From assembly GCA_044868295.1 (NCBI GenBank), contig JBIOWF010000340.1:1-27648 (forward strand): 27,648 nucleotides of DNA, read 5' to 3'. The position numbers and the translations under genes are program-made. How positions within the stretch are numbered: the first letter of the stretch is position 1; every line of letters begins with the position of its first letter. Below are positions 22,122 to 27,648 of this stretch, piece after piece. This DNA comes from JBIOWF01 sp044868295. Its GTDB lineage: Bacteria > Actinomycetota > Actinomycetes > Streptosporangiales > Streptosporangiaceae. Under the pieces are notes generated by a model. The model did no database searches, was not told where the DNA came from, and worked only from the letters and a program-made list of their open reading frames with translations.

Positions 22122-22715
22122 GTGAGACTGGTGAAAGCCGCACCACCTCGATCACGATCGGTGTTTTCTGCGCTACCCTGGGCGACGACCGTTGCCCGGC
22201 TCGTGCTCGCGGGCGTCCTCATCGTCGCGGGCTGGTTGAAGATCGGCACGCCTGCCCTGTCGGTGCAGGCGGTGCGCGCCTACGAGCTCCTTCCGGAATC
22301 GGTCGCCACGGCCGTGGGGCACGGCCTGCCGATTCTCGAGATCGTCGTAGGGGTGTTGCTGGTTGTCGGCTTGCTCACGCGTCCCGCCGCGCTGGTCGCC
22401 GGCCTGCTCATGCTGGCGTTCGTCATCGGCATCGCCTCCGTGTGGGCCCGAGGGCTGCGCATCGACTGCGGCTGCTTCGGCGGGGGCGGCGCGCTGGGCG
22501 AGGACCAGGATCCCAATTACTTCTGGGAGCTGCTGCGCGACGTCGGCCTGCTCCTGCTCGCCGCCTGGATCGCGATCCGCCCGCCCGGCCGCCTCGCCAT
22601 GGACTCCGCGCTGGGCCTGGCCGGGCCGGACGGGCCGGATGACCTTGCGGGCGACGACACCGACGACACCGACGACACCATCGAGGGCGGCGAGCCCGAG
22701 ACGCAATCCAAGTGA
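22122..22715 (+). CDS. MauE/DoxX-like membrane protein
   Basis: The GTG at 22122 is chosen because GAAGG and GAGGAG lie just upstream and the protein then begins with a short basic tail before the first helix; the frame is open further upstream. At 197 residues it has four helices (about 18-36, 67-84, 86-105, 127-143). The conserved IDCGCFGGGG sits between the third and fourth. The CGC pair is typical of MauE-like proteins, needed for redox maturation of a secreted enzyme in methylotrophs and often paired with thioredoxin-fold genes in actinobacteria. Its neighbour 12 bases on encodes a DsbA-like protein, so I infer it re-oxidises or assists that protein in the membrane. The acidic C-terminus carries a DDT repeat from three 9-bp units. 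Confidence 0.85.
   Translation: MRLVKAAPPRSRSVFSALPWATTVARLVLAGVLIVAGWLKIGTPALSVQAVRAYELLPESVATAVGHGLPILEIVVGVLLVVGLLTRPAALVAGLLMLAFVIGIASVWARGLRIDCGCFGGGGALGEDQDPNYFWELLRDVGLLLLAAWIAIRPPGRLAMDSALGLAGPDGPDDLAGDDTDDTDDTIEGGEPETQSK
22653..22679 (+). repeat. Three 9-bp tandem units in the MauE-like gene
   Basis: GACGACACC occurs three times in a row without change, coding DDT-DDT-DDT in the cytoplasmic tail. Perfect identity suggests recent slippage expansion. Confidence 0.85.
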
Positions 22716-22727
22716 GGAGGCCCACTG

Positions 22728-23477
22728 ATGGGCAAGGGGGCACGGCAGGCCACGCGCGAGCGGGTCGCGGCGCAGCGGGAGGCTCAGCGCAGGCGGGACC
22801 AGCGCAGGCGCGTGACGACGATCGTGACGGTCGCCCTGGTCGCGGTGGTCGCGGTGGCTACCGGCTGGTGGCTGTCCGCGCAGGGGGGAAAGCCGGAGTC
22901 GGCGACGGCGGCGCTCGCGCCGGTCACCGTCCAGGGTGACGGTTCCGTCGTGATGGCGAAGGCGGGGGTCACCGGGCCGGTGCTGGACGTCTACGAGGAC
23001 TTCCAATGCCCTGTGTGCAAGCAGCTTGAGGCGACCAGCGGCCCGACCATCAAGAACCTGGCCGCCGAGGGCAGGGCGAAGGTCGTGTTCCACCCGATCA
23101 CGATCTTCAGTGCGGACCCGACCAAATCCAACTCGTTGCGCGCGGGCGCGGCGGCCCGGTGCGTCCCGGACGGTAACCAGTGGATGGCGTTCCACGACAA
23201 GCTCTACGAGGAGCAGCCCGGCGAGACGGTCGAGGGCTTCAAGGCCGACGAACTGGTCGCCTGGGGGCACGAGGTCGGGGTGAACGCGCCCGGCTTCGAC
23301 CAGTGCGTCACGTCACAGCGGAACCTGGAGGCCCAGGCGCAGTACTCGACGAAGATCCTCAGCGAGCAGAAGCTTCAGGGCACCCCCACGCTCAAGCTGG
23401 ACGGCCAGGTCCTGGACAGCAAGACGGCGTTCGTGCCGAGCGCCCTGCGTGAGGCCGTCCTCAATGCGGCCAAGTAG
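22728..23477 (+). CDS. Membrane-anchored DsbA-family thioredoxin-fold protein
   Basis: This 249-residue protein has a very basic N-terminus (residues 1-28), one membrane helix (about 29-50), then an extracytoplasmic thioredoxin-fold domain. The active site is CPVC (Cys94-Cys97) in YEDFQCPVCKQLE. Two more cysteines flank the inserted helical domain (AARCVPDG and FDQCVTS) and may form a structural disulfide. The cis-proline loop is QGTPTLKLDG. This is the DSBA-like thioredoxin_4 type common in actinobacteria, which introduces or rearranges disulfides in exported proteins. It follows the MauE-like gene by 12 bases and precedes lgt by 26. Two downstream exported proteins with a conserved Cys pair are plausible substrates. 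The direction of its redox activity cannot be read from sequence. Confidence 0.9.
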   Translation: MGKGARQATRERVAAQREAQRRRDQRRRVTTIVTVALVAVVAVATGWWLSAQGGKPESATAALAPVTVQGDGSVVMAKAGVTGPVLDVYEDFQCPVCKQLEATSGPTIKNLAAEGRAKVVFHPITIFSADPTKSNSLRAGAAARCVPDGNQWMAFHDKLYEEQPGETVEGFKADELVAWGHEVGVNAPGFDQCVTSQRNLEAQAQYSTKILSEQKLQGTPTLKLDGQVLDSKTAFVPSALREAVLNAAK

Positions 23478-23503
23478 TCCGAGACACGGTACTGTCACCT
23501 GAC

Positions 23504-24475
23504 ATGCCCCTCGCCTCGATTCCCAGCCCGTCACAGGGGGTCTGGTACCTCGGACCGATCCCCATCCGGGCGTACGCGCTGTGCATTGTGCTCGGCGTCG
23601 TCGTCGCCGTCTGGATCGGCGAGCGCCGCTGGCGCGCCCGGGGTGGCGCGCCGGGGACGATCACGGATCTCGCCGTCTGGGCCGTGCCGTTCGGCCTGGT
23701 CGGCGGGCGTCTCTACCACGTCATCACCGACTGGCAGTTGTACTTCGCGGCGGACGCGCCCAACCGGCCGATCGACGCCCTGTTCATCTGGAAGGGCGGC
23801 CTCGGCATCTGGGGCGCGATCGCGCTCGGCGCCGTCGGCGTGCTGATCGCCTGCCGCCGCAAGGGGATCTCGTTCTCGGCGGTGGCCGACACCCTCGCGC
23901 CCGCCATCCCGGTGGCCCAGGCCATGGGCCGCTGGGGCAACTACTTCAACCAGGAGCTGTTCGGCAGTCCCACCGACCTGCCGTGGGCGCTGGAGATCGA
24001 CCCGGGCCGTCCGGGAACCGTGCCGGGTCAGGACACCTACCACCCGGCCTTCCTGTACGAGTCGCTGTGGGACCTCGGGCTCGCGGGCGTGCTGGTGGTG
24101 GTCGGCAAGCGCTTCAACCTGCGGCACGGCCGCCTGTTCGCCCTGTATGTCGCCGGTTACACGCTGGGCCGTTTCTGGATCGAGGGGCTCCGGGTCGACC
24201 CCGCCCATCACATCCTCGGGCTCCGGCTCAACCAGTGGACCTCCGTGGTCATCTTCGTCGGGGCGATGGTCTACTTCTGGCTGGCTCGGAACAAGACCTC
24301 CGAGGAGTCACTGGGCGTGACACCGGACGACGCGGACGACGCGGACGACGCGGACGGGGCCGGAGATCCGGCGCATCCGAAGGACCAGGCGGATTCCGAC
24401 GAGCAGGTCCCCGACGAGCAGGCCCCCGACGAGCAGGCCCCTACCGCGCCGGACCGGGGAACCGGACAGCGATGA
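23504..24475 (+). CDS. lgt: Phosphatidylglycerol:prolipoprotein diacylglyceryl transferase
   Basis: This 323-residue integral membrane enzyme attaches diacylglycerol from phosphatidylglycerol to the lipobox cysteine of prolipoproteins, the first step of lipoprotein maturation. The Lgt signature GRWGNYFNQELFG (142-154, with Arg143, Asn146 and Glu151) is intact. GGLGIWGAIA, HPAFLYESLWDLG and GRFWIEGLRVDP are the other conserved blocks. About seven helices are expected, the last ending near residue 260. The C-terminal 60 residues are an acidic tail with DAD and PDEQA repeats encoded by tandem DNA repeats, so they are probably not catalytic. It lies in the MauE-DsbA operon, 16 bases before a downstream membrane-anchored protein gene. 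A true lipoprotein (25362-25949) is two genes away. Confidence 0.95.
   Translation: MPLASIPSPSQGVWYLGPIPIRAYALCIVLGVVVAVWIGERRWRARGGAPGTITDLAVWAVPFGLVGGRLYHVITDWQLYFAADAPNRPIDALFIWKGGLGIWGAIALGAVGVLIACRRKGISFSAVADTLAPAIPVAQAMGRWGNYFNQELFGSPTDLPWALEIDPGRPGTVPGQDTYHPAFLYESLWDLGLAGVLVVVGKRFNLRHGRLFALYVAGYTLGRFWIEGLRVDPAHHILGLRLNQWTSVVIFVGAMVYFWLARNKTSEESLGVTPDDADDADDADGAGDPAHPKDQADSDEQVPDEQAPDEQAPTAPDRGTGQR
24326..24442 (+). repeat. Two tandem repeat blocks in the lgt 3' end
   Basis: GACGACGCG is repeated three times (24326-24352), giving DDA units. GACGAGCAGGCCCCC is repeated three times with one or two changes (24398-24442), giving DEQ(A/V)P units. Both keep the frame and lengthen the acidic cytoplasmic tail. 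Copy number is likely variable between strains. Confidence 0.85.
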
Positions 24476-24491
24476 CCGAGGCCGGTGGCCT

Positions 24492-25352
24492 ATGACGAAG
24501 CGCAAACGCCGCTCGGCCGGGGCCGCGGAAAGGTGGACCAGCGAGACGCTGTCGGAGTGGGGGCTGACCGACGTTCAGCAGAGGATCCTCCTCGTCGTCG
24601 GGTCCGTGGTGGCCGTGCTGGTCTCCGCGCTCGTGCTCACACTCGTGGTCAACGCGATCGGCGGCGAGACCTCCAATCCCCGGATCGCCGCGGCGGACCC
24701 GCTCGGCCAGGCCAGGCCGGACGACTACCAGGGGTGGCCGTCGCTCAAGCAGTTCGCGCCGATCGCCGATCGCAATGCCGACGCCAAGCCGCTCACCGCC
24801 CATGAGATATTCGGCACCAAGACCCTCAAAGTCGGAAAAATCACCCTCAGGAGGGTCGCGACCAGCCTGGACCCGGGATGCGCCGGGGTCGTCTGGGGCG
24901 CGGAGCTGGCGGAGCGACTCTCGGAGGCGGGCTGCGCCCAGGCGGTGCGCGGCCTTTTCATGAGTTCGGACGGCGCCTACGTCGCCCAGTACACGATGCT
25001 CAACGTCGCCGGGGCCGAGGCCGCGAACGGCCTGGTCGAGGCGCTGAACACGCTGCACAGGGGTGGCTGGGTGGTGCCGCTCCCGTCGAACAGGGCCGCC
25101 TTCCAGGGCTACACGGAGGCGAGCGGCCACGCGATGGGGCACTATGTCGGCCTGGTCTGGGTCGGCCGCGCCGACGGCGCCGAGCCTTCCGCCAGGGACG
25201 ACTTCGTGACACTGGCCCTGACCGTACGGGAGGTCGAGAAGGCCGTGTACCGCCGCGTGGTCGCCGTCACGGGTGTGACGCCCGTGCCGGCGCAGAAGAA
25301 GTCCGGGACGGACACGGCGCAGCCGTCCGAAGCCGCACCCACCGAGCAGTAG
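24492..25352 (+). CDS. Membrane-anchored exported protein with conserved Cys pair (paralogue 1)
   Basis: This 286-residue protein has a basic N-terminus, one membrane helix (about residues 32-55) and an exported domain of about 200 residues. I do not recognise a named family. It is clearly homologous to the next gene product: APIADRNADAKPLTAHEIF here matches APIAARQSDPRPLTTGEVF there. CAGVVWG (Cys130) matches CAGSVWG, and AGCAQAVR (Cys148) matches AGCSQVLR. The MLNVAGAEAANGL segment matches FNMADGAAADAL. Cys130 and Cys148 are its only cysteines, so a disulfide is likely. Together with a DsbA-like and a MauE-like gene in the same operon this suggests oxidative folding outside the cell. The C-terminus is a Pro/Ala-rich tail. 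Function is unknown. Confidence 0.75.
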   Translation: MTKRKRRSAGAAERWTSETLSEWGLTDVQQRILLVVGSVVAVLVSALVLTLVVNAIGGETSNPRIAAADPLGQARPDDYQGWPSLKQFAPIADRNADAKPLTAHEIFGTKTLKVGKITLRRVATSLDPGCAGVVWGAELAERLSEAGCAQAVRGLFMSSDGAYVAQYTMLNVAGAEAANGLVEALNTLHRGGWVVPLPSNRAAFQGYTEASGHAMGHYVGLVWVGRADGAEPSARDDFVTLALTVREVEKAVYRRVVAVTGVTPVPAQKKSGTDTAQPSEAAPTEQ

Positions 25353-25361
25353 GTGCCCGCC

Positions 25362-25949
25362 ATGCGCCGGATCGCCGTCGTCGTGCTCCTGGCGGGGGTG
25401 GCCGCCGTGGCGGCCTGCGGGGGAGAGGACCAGCCGCGCCCGGCCTCCGTACGGGTCGAGAAGACCTCCGCGCTCTACGCGCCCATCGCGGCGCGGCAGT
25501 CGGACCCACGGCCGTTGACCACAGGCGAGGTGTTTCCCGCGGGGCGGCTGGGCTCCGGCGGCGTCACGCTCACCCGGGGCCCGGTCACCGAGGCGGCCGA
25601 CTGCGCCGGATCGGTGTGGGGGAGCGCTCCGGTCGCGGGCTGCAGCCAGGTCCTGCGGGCCGTCTACTCGTCCCCCGGCCTCTCCGGGCAGTTCCTGATC
25701 TTCAACATGGCGGACGGCGCCGCGGCTGACGCGCTCGCCGCCGCCTTCGCGAAGGTCGCGTTCGTACGGCTCGCGCCCGGCCAGCCCGCCGTCGACGGAG
25801 GCTGGGCGCAGGTGCGGGCGCTCGGCCACTTCGTGACCGTGAGCTGGATCGCCCCGGTCGGCGACGCGAAGCCGGATCTGACGGCCGGCCTGCTCGCTCT
25901 CGACGGCGCCGGCCGATTCGTCCAGGACCGGGTGCTCCAGGCCGGCTGA
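25362..25949 (+). CDS. Lipoprotein paralogue of the upstream anchored protein (paralogue 2)
   Basis: From the ATG at 25362 the protein has 195 residues. The signal peptide MRRIAVVVLLAGVAAVAAC ends in a lipobox VAAC with Cys19, so Lgt should lipidate it. A GTG at 25353, directly after the upstream stop, is the alternative start. The mature domain is homologous to the preceding gene product (APIA-R-x2-D-x-[KR]-PLT-x2-E-[IV]-F, CAG-x-VWG, GC-x-Q). It keeps the same cysteine pair, Cys81 and Cys94, spaced five residues closer. It lacks the C-terminal tail of its partner. The two genes look like a tandem duplication in which one copy kept a membrane helix and the other a lipid anchor. They may form a pair at the outer face of the membrane. 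Function is unknown. Confidence 0.8.
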   Translation: MRRIAVVVLLAGVAAVAACGGEDQPRPASVRVEKTSALYAPIAARQSDPRPLTTGEVFPAGRLGSGGVTLTRGPVTEAADCAGSVWGSAPVAGCSQVLRAVYSSPGLSGQFLIFNMADGAAADALAAAFAKVAFVRLAPGQPAVDGGWAQVRALGHFVTVSWIAPVGDAKPDLTAGLLALDGAGRFVQDRVLQAG

Positions 25950-26073
25950 CCCGTCCAGCCTCTGCTGTCGTTTGTGCTGCCGTCGTTTGTGGTGATTCGC
26001 CCGATCTTGTCGGTTGCCGGGGCTAGGCTTTCCGGCATTCGCTCGTAGATCAATGGTAGAAAAGGGTCGGGAT

Positions 26074-27495
26074 ATGCCACAGGGGACGACGTACCTGGAG
26101 TTGTCGGAGGACAGCGGGAGCGCGCACAAGTTCTACGAGGTCACCGTCACGGGCGGCGATGTCGTGATCCGCTACGGGCGTATCGGCACCCCCGGCCAGG
26201 TGCAGAACAGCAGTTTCCCGACGGCGGTCAAGGCCGAGGCGGCCGCGGACAAGAAGATCGCCGAGAAGGTCCGCAAGGGTTACGCCCCCGCCGTGGCCGG
26301 TGTGCGTCAGGCCCGGCCGGTCACCCGCCGCGCCATCGTCAGCCACACCTCCAGCGCGCGCCAGGCGCCCATCCTCTGGAAGTTCCGTACGGGCGCCTCC
26401 GCGTTCGGCATCTTCGTCGACGAGGAGCGCTGCTGGGCCGGGAACGAGAAGGGCGACGTCTACACCGTGACGCACACCGGAGAGGTGACCGGGCACGTGC
26501 GCCTGCCCGACTCCGTGAAGTGCATCGTGGGCGACGACTTCTGGATCTACGCCGGCTGCGACGACGGCAAGGTCTACGACCTCAGCGGCAAGATCCCGCG
26601 GGTGGCGTACGAGATCGCGACCGACGTCGACATCTACTGGCTGGACATCCACGAGGGCGTGCTCGGGGTCGCGGACCGGCAGGGCGGCATCACCACCATC
26701 GACCACGAGGACGAGTTCCAGTGGTCACGGCGCAGCGCGGGAAGCCACGCGTGGATGGTCCGCTGCGACGGCTCGGGCGTCTATCACGGGCACTCCCGTG
26801 GCGTCACCATGTACGACGCCGACAGCGGTGACCAGCGCTGGCACGCCGACACCGACGGCGACGTGCTCTTCGGCTGGCAGGAGGAGACCGCCGTCTACGC
26901 GGGCACGTCGCGGCGCAAGGTCTACCGGATCTCCAAGACCGGTCAGGTCCACGCGGTCTACCAGTGCGACGGGTCGGTGTTCTCCTGCGCGACCGCCCCG
27001 GACGGCCGGTACGTGTTCGCGGGCGACAACCACTCGTCGGTGTACTGCTTCGACCGGGACGGCACCCGTCTGTGGAAGCTCGCGACCGGTTGCGGCTCGG
27101 CCTTCTCGATGCAGTACCTGAACGAGCGGCTCTACATCGTCACCACCGACGGCTCGCTGGTCTGCATCGACGCGAGCGACGCCGCGATCCAGGCGGCCCA
27201 GCAGGGGACCGTGCCCGAGCCCGTCAACGTCAAGGCGGCGGCCACGCTGGAGACGGTGGTGCCCACCCAGGAGTTGGAGATCACGGCCGACACCGGTGAC
27301 GGAGTGGTCCTCGAATGCGTCGACGAGGGCGGACGGCTGCGCATCCGGGTGGTGTCGTCCGGATATGACCGCGGCTGGAACGTGCAGTTCCCCAAGGGCC
27401 TGCGGCAGCCGGGCGCGCGATACGTGGTGGACGGCATCCACACCGCCCGTGGCGGCTTCTACCGCCCGCAGGGCGAGATCCGGCGCCTGCGCTGA
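26074..27495 (+). CDS. WGR-domain protein with PQQ-like beta-propeller
   Basis: The ATG at 26074 is preceded by AAAGGG (26061-26066) and starts right at the domain; ATG 26053 would add seven residues. Of 473 residues, the first 75 form a WGR domain (FYEVTVTGGDVVIRYGRIG, ending EKVRKGYAPA), with Tyr in place of Trp in the name-giving motif. Residues about 105-390 form a PQQ/WD-like beta-propeller with repeated G-x-V-[YT]-x2-[DST]-x-[DT]-G-x2-[LRH] strands. The last 70 residues (VVLECVDEGGRLRI to GEIRRLR) are a separate small domain. WGR domains bind DNA ends or nucleic acid in PARPs and occur in MolR-like bacterial proteins. No signal peptide is present, so it acts in the cytoplasm. Ten cysteines, mostly in the propeller, are unusual. 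Role is unknown. Confidence 0.85.
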   Translation: MPQGTTYLELSEDSGSAHKFYEVTVTGGDVVIRYGRIGTPGQVQNSSFPTAVKAEAAADKKIAEKVRKGYAPAVAGVRQARPVTRRAIVSHTSSARQAPILWKFRTGASAFGIFVDEERCWAGNEKGDVYTVTHTGEVTGHVRLPDSVKCIVGDDFWIYAGCDDGKVYDLSGKIPRVAYEIATDVDIYWLDIHEGVLGVADRQGGITTIDHEDEFQWSRRSAGSHAWMVRCDGSGVYHGHSRGVTMYDADSGDQRWHADTDGDVLFGWQEETAVYAGTSRRKVYRISKTGQVHAVYQCDGSVFSCATAPDGRYVFAGDNHSSVYCFDRDGTRLWKLATGCGSAFSMQYLNERLYIVTTDGSLVCIDASDAAIQAAQQGTVPEPVNVKAAATLETVVPTQELEITADTGDGVVLECVDEGGRLRIRVVSSGYDRGWNVQFPKGLRQPGARYVVDGIHTARGGFYRPQGEIRRLR

Positions 27496-27500
27496 TCGCG

Positions 27501-27626
27501 ATGCGGTCCACTCATCGTGGCGCCCTGCTCATCGGCGCCCTGCTCATCGGCGGCCTGCTCATCGGCGGCCCGCTCATCGGCGGCCCGCTCATCGGCGGCC
27601 CGCTCACGCCGACGGGCCGCTCATGA
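27501..27626 (+). CDS. Possible 41-residue ORF of hydrophobic pentapeptide repeats (tentative)
   Basis: ATG at 27501, five bases after the previous stop, opens a 41-codon frame ending at TGA 27624-27626. After MRSTHR it consists of repeated five-residue units (GALLI, GALLI, GGLLI, GGPLI, GGPLI, GGPLT). No ribosome-binding site is visible. If made, it would be very hydrophobic and could enter the membrane. It may simply be a non-coding minisatellite that happens to be open. Confidence 0.3.
   Translation: MRSTHRGALLIGALLIGGLLIGGPLIGGPLIGGPLTPTGRS
27519..27608 (+). repeat. 15-bp tandem repeat, six units
   Basis: Six 15-bp units in register: GGCGCCCTGCTCATC twice, GGCGGCCTGCTCATC once, GGCGGCCCGCTCATC twice, and a last unit ending in ACG. 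Adjacent units are identical or differ by one base, a gradient that points to stepwise slippage expansion. It lies just after the WGR protein gene. Confidence 0.9.
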
Positions 27627-27648
27627 TCGTGCGGCGGCGAGGCTCGCG

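Noticed and set aside
25967..25991. Direct repeat GTCGTTTGTG (two copies, 15-base period) before the WGR gene
   Set aside because: Two short copies without symmetry or a matching promoter; could bind a regulator but evidence is too slight.
1..27648. CRISPR array, transposon, integrase or phage genes
   Set aside because: No regularly spaced repeats of CRISPR size, no transposase or integrase motifs and no terminal inverted repeats with target duplications were seen.

Overview
The window reads as chromosomal DNA of a high-GC Gram-positive actinomycete. GC is very high, third codon positions are almost all G or C, GTG starts are frequent, and many neighbouring genes have 4-base ATGA/GTGA stop-start overlaps. 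The gene order hisI - Trp-associated membrane protein - trpC - trpB - trpA - (MauE, DsbA-like) - lgt is an actinobacterial arrangement. A Streptosporangiaceae-type source (Nonomuraea, Streptosporangium or a relative) is my inference, not a proof. No rRNA, tRNA, CRISPR array, transposase or phage gene was seen.

Layout. (1) 1-1564: the 3' end of an HNH nuclease gene and a reverse-strand NmrA-like NAD(P)-binding protein. (2) 1715-7596: a divergent L-rhamnose catabolic locus. A LacI-type regulator and rhamnulokinase are on the minus strand; L-rhamnose isomerase and a fused rhamnulose-1-phosphate aldolase/dehydrogenase are on the plus strand. Matching LacI-type operators sit on both promoters. No transporter or mutarotase is present. 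(3) 7639-9183: a MarR regulator, then a divergent HxlR regulator / NmrA-like oxidoreductase pair (ytfH/ytfG type) whose oxidoreductase has lost its C-terminal third. (4) 9214-11951, all minus strand: a glutamine-synthetase-like ligase, two tandem paralogous membrane proteins of 53-54 residues, and a TIGR03085-type protein. (5) 12156-15759: a heterodimeric ABC exporter with one degenerate ATP site. (6) 15781-16443: a VapBC toxin-antitoxin pair with a 24-bp palindromic operator.

(7) 16564-21944: the end of histidine synthesis (hisI) and the tryptophan genes (Trp-associated membrane protein, trpC, trpB, trpA), with a dispanin-like and a DUF2752 membrane protein embedded. trpE is absent from its usual place beside hisI. 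Two mini-ORFs, both starting GTGAGCGAGC, are start-stop coupled to trpC and trpB. A strong intrinsic terminator closes the block. (8) 22122-25949: an envelope operon of MauE/DoxX-like membrane protein, membrane-anchored DsbA-like thioredoxin-fold protein, Lgt, and two homologous exported proteins. One of these is anchored by a membrane helix, the other is a lipoprotein, and both keep one conserved cysteine pair. (9) 26074-27648: a WGR-domain/PQQ-like propeller protein rich in cysteine, then a 15-bp tandem repeat coding for a hydrophobic pentapeptide repeat.

The region most likely to hold something undescribed is the MauE-DsbA-Lgt operon with its paralogous Cys-pair exported proteins: oxidation machinery, lipidation enzyme and candidate clients lie together. 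Next are the twin small membrane proteins and the coupled mini-ORFs around trpC.
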